Part shown: piece after piece, positions 5,753-11,630 of the stretch
Numbering within the stretch: the stretch's first letter is position 1
How the letters are laid out: every line of letters starts with the position of its first letter
Source of the DNA: an uncultured Maribacter sp.
Lineage (GTDB): Bacteria > Bacteroidota > Bacteroidia > Flavobacteriales > Flavobacteriaceae
Length of the DNA: 11,630 bases
Assembly: GCA_905479535.1 (NCBI GenBank)
Contig: CAJQMW010000320.1
Location: 1 to 11,630, forward strand
Direction: 5' to 3'
Program-made: the position numbers and the translations under genes
The notes under the pieces: model-generated
Database searches by the model: none
What the model saw: only the letters and a program-made list of their open reading frames with translations
Told to the model about the DNA's origin: nothing

Positions 5753-6295
5753 ATGGCGGTTTTTGAAATTGGGGATAAAGTGGAAGCAATAGACGATACT
5801 ATTGTCGGTATCATTTCTAAAATAAATGGAGATGAAATTACGATCAACACGGATGACGGTTTCCCCCTAACCTTTCAAAAGCAGGAATTGGTGAAGGTGG
5901 CGGACGAAATTAGGGTAAGTAATTATGAGGTTTCCCAGATAAAAAAGGAAAAAGAAACCCCGAGGAAAAGAAAATCCAACGTGCTTAAGCCCAAAGAAAG
6001 GAACCAACCAAAAATGGAGGTTGACCTTCACATCAATCAATTGGTTAAGAATTCCAAGGACATGGATAACTTTGAGATGTTGAACTTACAGTTAGAGACC
6101 GCTAAAAGACAGTTGGATTTTGCCATTTCCAAGCGCATACAAAAAGTGGTTTTCATTCACGGGGTAGGTGCGGGAGTCCTAAAACAGGAATTGTACTATC
6201 TTTTCAGGAAATACGATAATGTGAAATATTATGACGCCGACTATAAAAAATATGGTCTAGGTGCAACAGAAGTTTATATTTTCCAGAACTTCTAA
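5753..6295 (+). CDS. Smr-domain protein (MutS2 C-terminal-like) with N-terminal DUF2027/SH3-like domain
   Basis: The 180-residue protein has two parts. Residues 1-50 (FEIGDKVEAIDDTIVG ... VKV) form a small beta domain like that in DUF2027 proteins. After a very basic linker (64-88, KKEKETPRKRK) comes a Smr domain at 88-178, with VDLH at 90-93 and the signature HGVGAG at 136-141, ending in GLGATEVYIF. Smr domains occur at the C-terminus of MutS2 and in stand-alone proteins; members studied elsewhere bind or cut nucleic acids and some act on stalled-ribosome mRNA. The ATPase domain of MutS2 is missing, so this is a stand-alone Smr protein and should not be named MutS. Its substrate here is unknown. 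The ATG at 5753 (MAVFEIGDKVEAID) is preferred to a TTG at 5732 inside the promoter. It runs towards the lipoprotein gene at 6306 with a 10-base gap. Confidence 0.87.
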   Translation: MAVFEIGDKVEAIDDTIVGIISKINGDEITINTDDGFPLTFQKQELVKVADEIRVSNYEVSQIKKEKETPRKRKSNVLKPKERNQPKMEVDLHINQLVKNSKDMDNFEMLNLQLETAKRQLDFAISKRIQKVVFIHGVGAGVLKQELYYLFRKYDNVKYYDADYKKYGLGATEVYIFQNF

Positions 6296-6305
6296 AATTT
6301 ATGTC

Positions 6306-6812
6306 TTAAAGACTAGTGGTCACGGTACCGAACTCATTGATTTGGAGATCGGTTATTCTAGTATCCCCGTTCTCGTTTACAAAGGAGATTTCACTTAATC
6401 TTATGGTGTGCTCAAATGTAACGGAATCCGTGGCCACGGTAGTAACAAAGACAGTACCCGCTTGAGCATCAATTTCTTCCATTACACTGGGAGTCAATAC
6501 AGGGAGCTCGTCACAAAAGTATGCAGAAGTAACGTTATCTGAAAATATGCGGTAGATTACCGTGGTAGAACCTGGTACGGCACTTTCAATGTCCGTTGTT
6601 GTAACCTCATTTTTTAAAAGGCCACTGGGAAGTTCAAGAATTAGTGCTTCGTCCCCATTTATTTTAAAAAGTAGATTTGCGCTACTCACAGAAACATCGC
6701 CACAACTTTGAACAGTGGTAATGCTGTCAAAATTGACCGTCTCTATTTGAAGGTCACCATCGTCGCAGGAAAATATCAACACTGTAAGCACTAGAAACAG
6801 AAATTTCTTCAT
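6306..6812 (-). CDS. Lipoprotein of unknown function
   Basis: The 168-residue protein begins MKKFLFLVLTVLIFSC, a short lipoprotein signal with lipobox IFSC, so Cys16 is the expected lipidated residue. The next residues, DDGD, are acidic, as in flavobacterial lipoprotein export signals, so an outer-membrane or surface location is inferred. Two other cysteines, Cys37 (QSCGD) and Cys100 (YFCDEL), may pair. The mature part is rich in T, V, S and D, suggesting a beta-sandwich, and ends without any membrane segment. It resembles the DUF6452-type lipoprotein at 257-763 in length and layout, but I see no clear sequence match, so I do not call them paralogues. It is a single gene, convergent with the Smr gene and divergent from the cysteine desulfurase. 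I do not recognise the family. Confidence 0.8.
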   Translation of the reverse strand: MKKFLFLVLTVLIFSCDDGDLQIETVNFDSITTVQSCGDVSVSSANLLFKINGDEALILELPSGLLKNEVTTTDIESAVPGSTTVIYRIFSDNVTSAYFCDELPVLTPSVMEEIDAQAGTVFVTTVATDSVTFEHTIRLSEISFVNENGDTRITDLQINEFGTVTTSL

Positions 6813-6816
6813 GGGT

Positions 6817-6824
6817 CAAATTTA
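6817..6824 (-). promoter_or_regulatory. Candidate -7 box next to the lipoprotein start
   Basis: On the minus strand this reads TAAATTTG, an exact match to TAnnTTTG. It ends only 4 bases before the ATG at 6812, so the transcript would begin at or next to the start codon. No convincing -33 TTTG was seen at the right distance, so this may be a chance match in A/T-rich DNA. Confidence 0.35.
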
Positions 6825-6890
6825 AACGAAATATTGGAAACCGCTTTACAGGTTAGACCCCATTTAAGTGTAAATTAACTTTATTTGGGC

Positions 6891-6898
6891 TATTTTTG
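6891..6898 (+). promoter_or_regulatory. -7 box for the cysteine desulfurase gene
   Basis: TATTTTTG matches TAnnTTTG exactly and is identical to the box ahead of the Smr gene. The ATG follows 27 bases later at 6926, implying a leader of about 20 bases. The -33 region is not a clear match. Confidence 0.5.
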
Positions 6899-6925
6899 AA
6901 GTCAGCAAATTGAGACCTGAAGACC

Positions 6926-8074
6926 ATGAAAAATGTTTATTTTGATAGCGCAGCAACTACGCAAGTAAGGGCAGAAGTCATTTCTAAGATGCAGGATGCT
7001 TTGAATGATTGTTATGGTAACCCTTCATCTACCCATAGTTTTGGCCGTACGGCAAAAACTGCCGTAGAAAGCGCCCGAAAGACCATTGCTAAATACATGA
7101 ACGCCCATCCTTCCGAAATCATATTTACTTCGGGCGGGACCGAGGCGGATAACATGATTTTGAGATGTGCCGTGAGGGATTTGGGAGTTACTAATATTAT
7201 TACCTCTAAGATTGAACATCATGCTGTTTTACATACCGTTGAAGAGTTACGGGATAAAGGCCATATTAACCTATGGTTCGTTAATCTTGACTCTTATGGA
7301 AATCCAGATGTCGATCATCTGGAGTCCTTATTAAAAAAGGATACTTCAAAGAAGTTGGTGAGCCTTATGCACGTGAACAATGAGATAGGAAATAAAATTG
7401 ACTTGGCCTCCATCGCAAAACTCGTAAAGGATAATAACGCCCTCCTTCATTCAGATACCGTACAGTCCATTGGTCATTATCCGTGGGATGTTCAGGAAAT
7501 TCCAGTCGATTTCTTAGTAGCCGCGGCGCATAAGTTTAACGGTCCAAAAGGAATAGGCTTTGCGTTTATCAGGAAAAATTCTGGATTGGGTTGTATGATT
7601 TCCGGTGGGTCACAGGAACGTGGTTTTAGGGCAGGAACAGAATCCCTTCATAATATTGTGGGCCTGGAGGAAGCTTTTGTATTGGCGTACGATAATTTAA
7701 CTACCGAACGGGAATATGTGACGGAGCTAAAGAGATACTTTGTTGAACGAATAAAAAAAGAAATCCCCAAGGCTAAGTTCAACGATCATTCCGGGGATTT
7801 GAGCAAGAGCACCTATACTCTGGTTAATGTTTGCCTGCCTATTTCCGCCCAAAAGGGTCTCATGCTTTTATTTCATTTGGATATGAAGGGGATTGCCTGC
7901 TCAAAGGGCAGTGCCTGCCAGTCCGGAAGTGATAAAGGCTCACACGTCCTGTCCGAGATTTTATCTGATGAAGACCTTAAAAAGCCTTCTTTACGTTTCT
8001 CTTTTTCAAAGTACAACACCAAAGAGGAGGTAGATTATACCATTGGAGTTTTGAGAGAATTCACACAGGACTAA
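6926..8074 (+). CDS. Cysteine desulfurase family protein (NifS/IscS-like, PLP-dependent)
   Basis: The 382-residue class V aminotransferase-fold protein should remove sulfur from cysteine as a persulfide, giving alanine, for Fe-S clusters or thio-modification. Motifs in order are YFDSAATT (5-12), NPSSTHSFGR (32-41), SGGTEADN (69-76) for PLP phosphate, EHHAV with His98 stacking on PLP, SDTVQSIGH with Asp177 and Gln180, the Schiff-base Lys203 in HKFNGPKG, GGSQERGFRAGTES (227-240), and the catalytic Cys331 in GSACQSG. The C-terminus ends soon after, without the IscU-binding extension of E. coli IscS (404 residues). No iscU, iscA, suf or tRNA-thiolation gene is next to it, so the partner and pathway are open. 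Bacteroidota usually carry a SUF system, and this may be an accessory enzyme. The start fits the family and a -7 box. Confidence 0.9.
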   Translation: MKNVYFDSAATTQVRAEVISKMQDALNDCYGNPSSTHSFGRTAKTAVESARKTIAKYMNAHPSEIIFTSGGTEADNMILRCAVRDLGVTNIITSKIEHHAVLHTVEELRDKGHINLWFVNLDSYGNPDVDHLESLLKKDTSKKLVSLMHVNNEIGNKIDLASIAKLVKDNNALLHSDTVQSIGHYPWDVQEIPVDFLVAAAHKFNGPKGIGFAFIRKNSGLGCMISGGSQERGFRAGTESLHNIVGLEEAFVLAYDNLTTEREYVTELKRYFVERIKKEIPKAKFNDHSGDLSKSTYTLVNVCLPISAQKGLMLLFHLDMKGIACSKGSACQSGSDKGSHVLSEILSDEDLKKPSLRFSFSKYNTKEEVDYTIGVLREFTQD

Positions 8075-8082
8075 AGATAAGC

Positions 8083-8739
8083 TTACTCCTTTTTCTTCCG
8101 ATCTTTTTTACGCTCCCTTTCATAAGGGAATTTGCGAATGGCCAATTTCATCATCCTATCAATGAGGTCAGTGGTATTCTTGCCGGTTTTCTTGTTTATT
8201 TCCTTTTCATATTTCCAGAGTAATTTTCCAGTATCGCCATCACTTATTTTTACGCCAATTCTTCCATAATTTGCATTTCCCGAAAAATAATCGGCAAAAC
8301 TGAATTCCGTAGGGACTCCTTTGGAGAGCAGCACATTTAAATCCAAAGTTCCACTTATAATACCGTCAACATCCAAAATTGAACTTAACTCCTTTACGGT
8401 GTACACATCAATATTTTTATAATCGATCCCATTCTGGGACAATATCGCTTTGGTATTCTTAATATTCTGAAACTGTACCGGAAACTTTTTCTTTTTTCTA
8501 CGCTTAGAAAAATAAGTCTCGAATGCATCTTGTACGGCATACCCTTCTTTTTCCTCCAAGGATTTAAGTTCTTCTCGGCTGGCTTCGTCCCTAAGTTCCA
8601 AGTTCGTTAAGAACGGGAGTATGGCAAGTATTTCGTGATCGCTGCTTAACTCGTCAAAACGTGAACTTTCATAAATGTTCTTTTGAGCATTTACAGTGAT
8701 GGTACTTAAAAAGAAAAGGAATATTATTTTTTTAATCAT
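8083..8739 (-). CDS. Exported protein of unknown function in the TonB-receptor operon
   Basis: The 218-residue protein begins MIKKIIFLFFLSTITVNAQ, a Sec signal peptide with likely cleavage after residue 18 and no lipobox, so it is probably periplasmic. The mature part has the rhythm of proteins that assemble around the outer membrane, such as CsgG, LpoB or TolB N-terminal domains: an ILAILPF strand (37-43), a helix, a VDGIISGTLDL strand (124-134), then GRIGVKISDGDTGKLLWKYE (159-178) and a closing helix DLIDRMMKLAIRKFPY (191-206). This is a fold guess from strand pattern and is not a family match. Basic runs at 79-85 (KRRKKKK) and 207-218 (RERKKDRKKKE) are striking. It starts 3 bases after the TonB-receptor stop, so it is translated from the same mRNA and may serve that receptor. 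Confidence 0.78.
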   Translation of the reverse strand: MIKKIIFLFFLSTITVNAQKNIYESSRFDELSSDHEILAILPFLTNLELRDEASREELKSLEEKEGYAVQDAFETYFSKRRKKKKFPVQFQNIKNTKAILSQNGIDYKNIDVYTVKELSSILDVDGIISGTLDLNVLLSKGVPTEFSFADYFSGNANYGRIGVKISDGDTGKLLWKYEKEINKKTGKNTTDLIDRMMKLAIRKFPYERERKKDRKKKE

Positions 8740-8742
8740 TTT

Positions 8743-11208
8743 TTAGAGGCGTACTTGTAATCTAACGTTCAGGATTCTTGCGGTCAAGACATTGGGAACT
8801 GCAAATTCATTTTTACTATCCGCATCCCTAATCCAAGTGTTCGTTATAGAATTCTGGTTATTGAACAGATTGAAAATTTCAAAACCAAAACTTAGGTCTT
8901 TGAGCTTATGTAACCAATGACCCTCACTGAACGTTTTATCTTTTCCTACAAAAATATAGGAAATTCCTAAATCCGCACGCCTATAATCTCTTAATCTATT
9001 CTGAAATCCATACGGATCGGCATAACTGGGAGAACCACCAGGTACTCCGGTCATATATACCAGATTCATGTACATTTTAATATCCGGTATGGTAGGGATG
9101 TAATCCTGGAACAAGATTCCAAGTTTAAAACGCTGGTCCGTAGGCCGGGGAATATAGCCTCTACCATCAATATTCTCCTCAGTTTTTAAATAACCTACAC
9201 TTACCCAAGATTCTGTCCCCGGTACAAAAGCACCGTGCAATCTCATTTCCGCACCATATACATAGGCTTCAGCGATATTATTGGCCGCGTAACGTATTCG
9301 TACATCTTCCAAAGTGTACGGATTAACGTGATTCAATTTTTTGTAGTATACTTCATTGTGCAGGGTGAAAGGGCGTTCCCAAAGATTAAAACTATATTCG
9401 TTTCCTAAAACTACATGAACCGATTTCTGGGCTTTTACGTTAGGGTTTATATTGCCCAAACTGTCCCTTAGTTCCCTATAAAAAGGGGGTTGCTGATAAA
9501 TTCCCGCAGAAAGTCGGAACAACATATCTTTTTCCCAATCTGGTTTGATGGCGAATTGGGCCCTTGGACTTATAATCGTCTGGGATACCTTCTCTACGTT
9601 GGTACCGCTCACGGTCCAATGGTGCAACCGAAATCCAAGGTTGTAATAGATATCGTTAGTCTCCCATTTTGTCCGCGTACCCATTTGTACGAATCCGGAA
9701 AATCTGTTTGTTTTTACAAAATTGGTAGCATCTAAACCTGTGTAAGGAACTAAAGGTGCATTAAACGGTTCTTCCGGTTGGTTGTTGGTGAATTCTGCTC
9801 GTGGCGGTCGAATCGAAAATCCCGCAGAATCTATAAATTCCGACTCTTTTAATTGGTCCCTTATGTCCTCGTGCGTGTATTTTATTCCCCATTGCAACAA
9901 GAAATCACCTTTTTTGGATTGTCCTCTATGGTTCAGGTTGAAAATTAAGGCATCAAGGTTATTCCTGCTGCGATTAAATTGAGAACCGACACCGCTACTA
10001 TTACTACTCGTCCGGGGATTCACTTCGCTAAGGCTGTCATCAATTTCGCCCAATTCGTAAAACGCGATTACATCTGAAAATTCCTCTTCCGTGGTGTGGT
10101 ACAAAGATGTTATGAGTTTTAAAGTAGTGTTATCGTTTACGTAGTAGTTACCTTTTAAAGCACCAAGTGTTGTTGCGTACTTATTCCTCTCTCTTCCTTC
10201 GTAGAAGACTGTCAAGGACCTTGGATTATCTATAGTGCCAAAATTGGTCCGGCGCGCAATAGGTTCGTTCCTGTAATTGTTTACAGAAAAATTTCCTAGA
10301 AAATTCAAATCGAATTGCTCCGAAAACCGATAGGTAAGGTAACTCTGAACATCGGTAAAAGCGGGATTGAAATTACTCCGCGTTTGTTGGGAATTCACCA
10401 AAAGTGAATTATTGCGGTACCGGAAACCGGATACACTACTGAATTTCTTGTTCTTTGAAATAGTTTCCAGACTTGTGCTTAAGCCCAGAAGACTTATATC
10501 TCCTTGAGCCGAAAACTGTGATGGATTTTTATAGGTAATATCCAGCACCGATGATAGTTTATCCCCATATTTTGCCTGGAATCCTCCAGCGGAAAATTTT
10601 ACATCCTGCACCAAGTCACTATTTACAAAACTTAGTCCTTCCTGCTGTGCGGAACGTATCAAAAATGACCTATAGACTTCAATCTCATTTATATAAACCA
10701 GATTTTCATCATAGTTGCCACCTCTAACGGAATATTGGGTGCTCAGCTCATTATTGGAAGAAACCCCGGGTAAAAGTTTTAGAATATTTTCCACACCCGC
10801 ATTAGCTCCAGGAATTTTCCTGACATCTTCAGTAGCGATAGATAAAATCCCCATGACCTCTTTTTCGCCGGTGGCGGAGACCGTTACCTCGTCTATTTGG
10901 GTAATGTCTGCTTTTAGAACGGGATTGAACTCAAAGGTTTCGTTGGTAGTCAGGATTAATTTTTCCAAACGTACGTCTTCATGGCCTAAGTGCGAAAATA
11001 GAATGGCAGTCTCCCTATCAGCTAAAATTCGCAAAAGATAAAAGCCATTACCATCGGTAGAAGTGCCCTTATTGTCCGAAGTAATATTTACATCAGGAAG
11101 TGGATTCTTATTTTCGTCTAGGACTACGCCCGTAATAGTGGCCGTTTGCGCTGAACAGGTGATTTGGCACAAAAGGAAGTAAAGGAGAATCGCGGCACAA
11201 AATTTCAA
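8743..11208 (-). CDS. TonB-dependent outer-membrane receptor with carboxypeptidase-regulatory-like domain
   Basis: The 821-residue protein is an energy-coupled outer-membrane channel. A signal peptide (1-20, ending CSA before Q) is followed by a CarboxypepD_reg-like beta-sandwich (about 24-100, with GVVLDENKNPLPDVNI and TDGNGFYLL). Next come a plug domain (about 125-230, with LKLLPGVSS, YSVRGGNYDENLVYINEIEVY and SAGGFQAKYGDKLSSVLDI) and a beta-barrel to the C-terminus. No susD-like gene adjoins it, so it is not a SusCD pair, and the ligand is unknown. The frame has no ATG before Met118. A TTG at 11208 is the only usual start codon that keeps the signal peptide, since a TAG stop lies 12 bases further upstream. 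It begins 5 bases after the M23 peptidase stop and is followed after 3 bases by a small exported protein. Confidence 0.92.
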   Translation of the reverse strand: MKFCAAILLYFLLCQITCSAQTATITGVVLDENKNPLPDVNITSDNKGTSTDGNGFYLLRILADRETAILFSHLGHEDVRLEKLILTTNETFEFNPVLKADITQIDEVTVSATGEKEVMGILSIATEDVRKIPGANAGVENILKLLPGVSSNNELSTQYSVRGGNYDENLVYINEIEVYRSFLIRSAQQEGLSFVNSDLVQDVKFSAGGFQAKYGDKLSSVLDITYKNPSQFSAQGDISLLGLSTSLETISKNKKFSSVSGFRYRNNSLLVNSQQTRSNFNPAFTDVQSYLTYRFSEQFDLNFLGNFSVNNYRNEPIARRTNFGTIDNPRSLTVFYEGRERNKYATTLGALKGNYYVNDNTTLKLITSLYHTTEEEFSDVIAFYELGEIDDSLSEVNPRTSSNSSGVGSQFNRSRNNLDALIFNLNHRGQSKKGDFLLQWGIKYTHEDIRDQLKESEFIDSAGFSIRPPRAEFTNNQPEEPFNAPLVPYTGLDATNFVKTNRFSGFVQMGTRTKWETNDIYYNLGFRLHHWTVSGTNVEKVSQTIISPRAQFAIKPDWEKDMLFRLSAGIYQQPPFYRELRDSLGNINPNVKAQKSVHVVLGNEYSFNLWERPFTLHNEVYYKKLNHVNPYTLEDVRIRYAANNIAEAYVYGAEMRLHGAFVPGTESWVSVGYLKTEENIDGRGYIPRPTDQRFKLGILFQDYIPTIPDIKMYMNLVYMTGVPGGSPSYADPYGFQNRLRDYRRADLGISYIFVGKDKTFSEGHWLHKLKDLSFGFEIFNLFNNQNSITNTWIRDADSKNEFAVPNVLTARILNVRLQVRL

Positions 11209-11213
11209 ACGGT

Positions 11214-11630
11214 TTATTTTCTATAGAACGAAGTTGTAAGGGTATTTTGGTTTCCTACATTATCTGTAACGGTAACTTTGAGTACACATTGTCTCTTATC
11301 AAGAATCCTGTCGTCAAAATTATAGGTCAACGTATTCCTTTTGGGCTCATACTCCATTAATATCCATTCCCCGTTAAGTGTAGCGGAATACGTATCCACA
11401 CCGCTAAGGTCATCGGAAATATGAACACTAAGGTACTTATAGTTATTAAGCCATTGCTTTTCCTTAAAATTCTTGGTTCTAATAGTGGGAGGTACAGTAT
11501 CCTTTGCAAGGGTATAAGTTCCCAAATTTCTTGTTCGAGCCGTAAAAGTAGCCCCGCGTTTGTATGTATTTAGGTGACTTGGTCTTAATTTGGCATCCAA
11601 TCGGGCAATGAACATTTGCTTTTGTTCTTC
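11214..11630 (-). CDS. M23 family metallopeptidase, C-terminal region only, cut by window edge
   Basis: The frame is open to the right edge, so an internal ATG at 11615 is not the start; 138 C-terminal residues are visible and the rest lies outside the window. The visible part matches, from memory, the Ig-like tail of flavobacterial M23 (LytM/lysostaphin-type) peptidoglycan endopeptidases: LGTYTLAKDTVPPTIR, NYKYLSVHISDDLSGVDTY, LNGEWILMEYEPKRNTL and VTDNVGNQNTLTTSFYRK. The zinc-binding peptidase core itself is not in this window, so catalysis cannot be checked here. It leads into the TonB receptor after 5 bases, suggesting one envelope operon. The alternative is another surface protein with the same kind of tail domain. 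Confidence 0.75.
   Translation of the reverse strand, partial: EEQKQMFIARLDAKLRPSHLNTYKRGATFTARTRNLGTYTLAKDTVPPTIRTKNFKEKQWLNNYKYLSVHISDDLSGVDTYSATLNGEWILMEYEPKRNTLTYNFDDRILDKRQCVLKVTVTDNVGNQNTLTTSFYRK

Noticed and set aside
6303..6313. Small inverted repeat GTCTTAAAGAC between the Smr gene and the lipoprotein gene
   Set aside because: The stem is only 4 bases with no T-run, and it overlaps the lipoprotein stop region. It is too weak to call a terminator.
10715..11041. Plus-strand frame of 108 codons inside the TonB receptor gene
   Set aside because: It is opposite the conserved plug and carboxypeptidase-regulatory domains, and its sequence looks random.
1..11630. Search for CRISPR arrays, insertion sequences, transposase or integrase genes, phage genes and defence systems
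   Set aside because: No direct-repeat arrays, terminal inverted repeats or such proteins were found. The genes read as ordinary flavobacterial chromosome.

Overview
The window looks like chromosome of a marine-type Flavobacteriaceae bacterium (Bacteroidota). The evidence is moderate-to-low G+C, no Shine-Dalgarno-like start sites, several TAnnTTTG-type -7 boxes, lipoproteins with acidic residues just after the lipobox cysteine, a SusC-like TonB-dependent receptor with an N-terminal carboxypeptidase-regulatory domain, and protein families largely restricted to this group (DUF6048, DUF6452, DUF6768, CCC-motif membrane proteins). Family names were assigned from remembered sequence patterns, without a database search. 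No tRNA, rRNA, CRISPR array or mobile element is visible. No gene-free stretch exceeds about 170 bases.

Left part, minus strand (1-2177): an operon reading rlmD (23S rRNA uracil-5 methyltransferase), a DUF6452 surface-type lipoprotein, then a DUF6048 exported protein that is cut by the left edge. Gaps are 1 base and then a 20-base overlap. Plus strand (2300-3224): an ECF sigma factor and a two-helix membrane protein of the DUF6768 type, 7 bases apart, preceded by a sequence that looks like an ECF-type promoter (GAAC, 16 bases, CGTC). This suggests a self-regulated sigma/membrane-partner pair. Next comes rocD (ornithine aminotransferase), which ends at a clear hairpin terminator shared with the converging operon.

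Middle (4727-6295): a minus-strand operon of three very small membrane proteins, a DUF2752 protein with a CPGCG motif followed by two homologous CC/CCC-motif proteins. It is transcribed away from a plus-strand Smr-domain protein, and two -7 boxes facing opposite ways sit in the 59-base gap. Between 6306 and 8074 lie a minus-strand unknown lipoprotein and a plus-strand cysteine desulfurase, again divergent.

Right part, minus strand (8083-11630): an envelope operon running from an M23-type metallopeptidase (only its C-terminal region is in the window), through a TonB-dependent receptor that appears to start with TTG, to a small exported protein of unknown function. Most of the window is ordinary core genome. 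The parts most worth a second look are the ECF/DUF6768 pair with its promoter and the cluster of small cysteine-motif membrane proteins.
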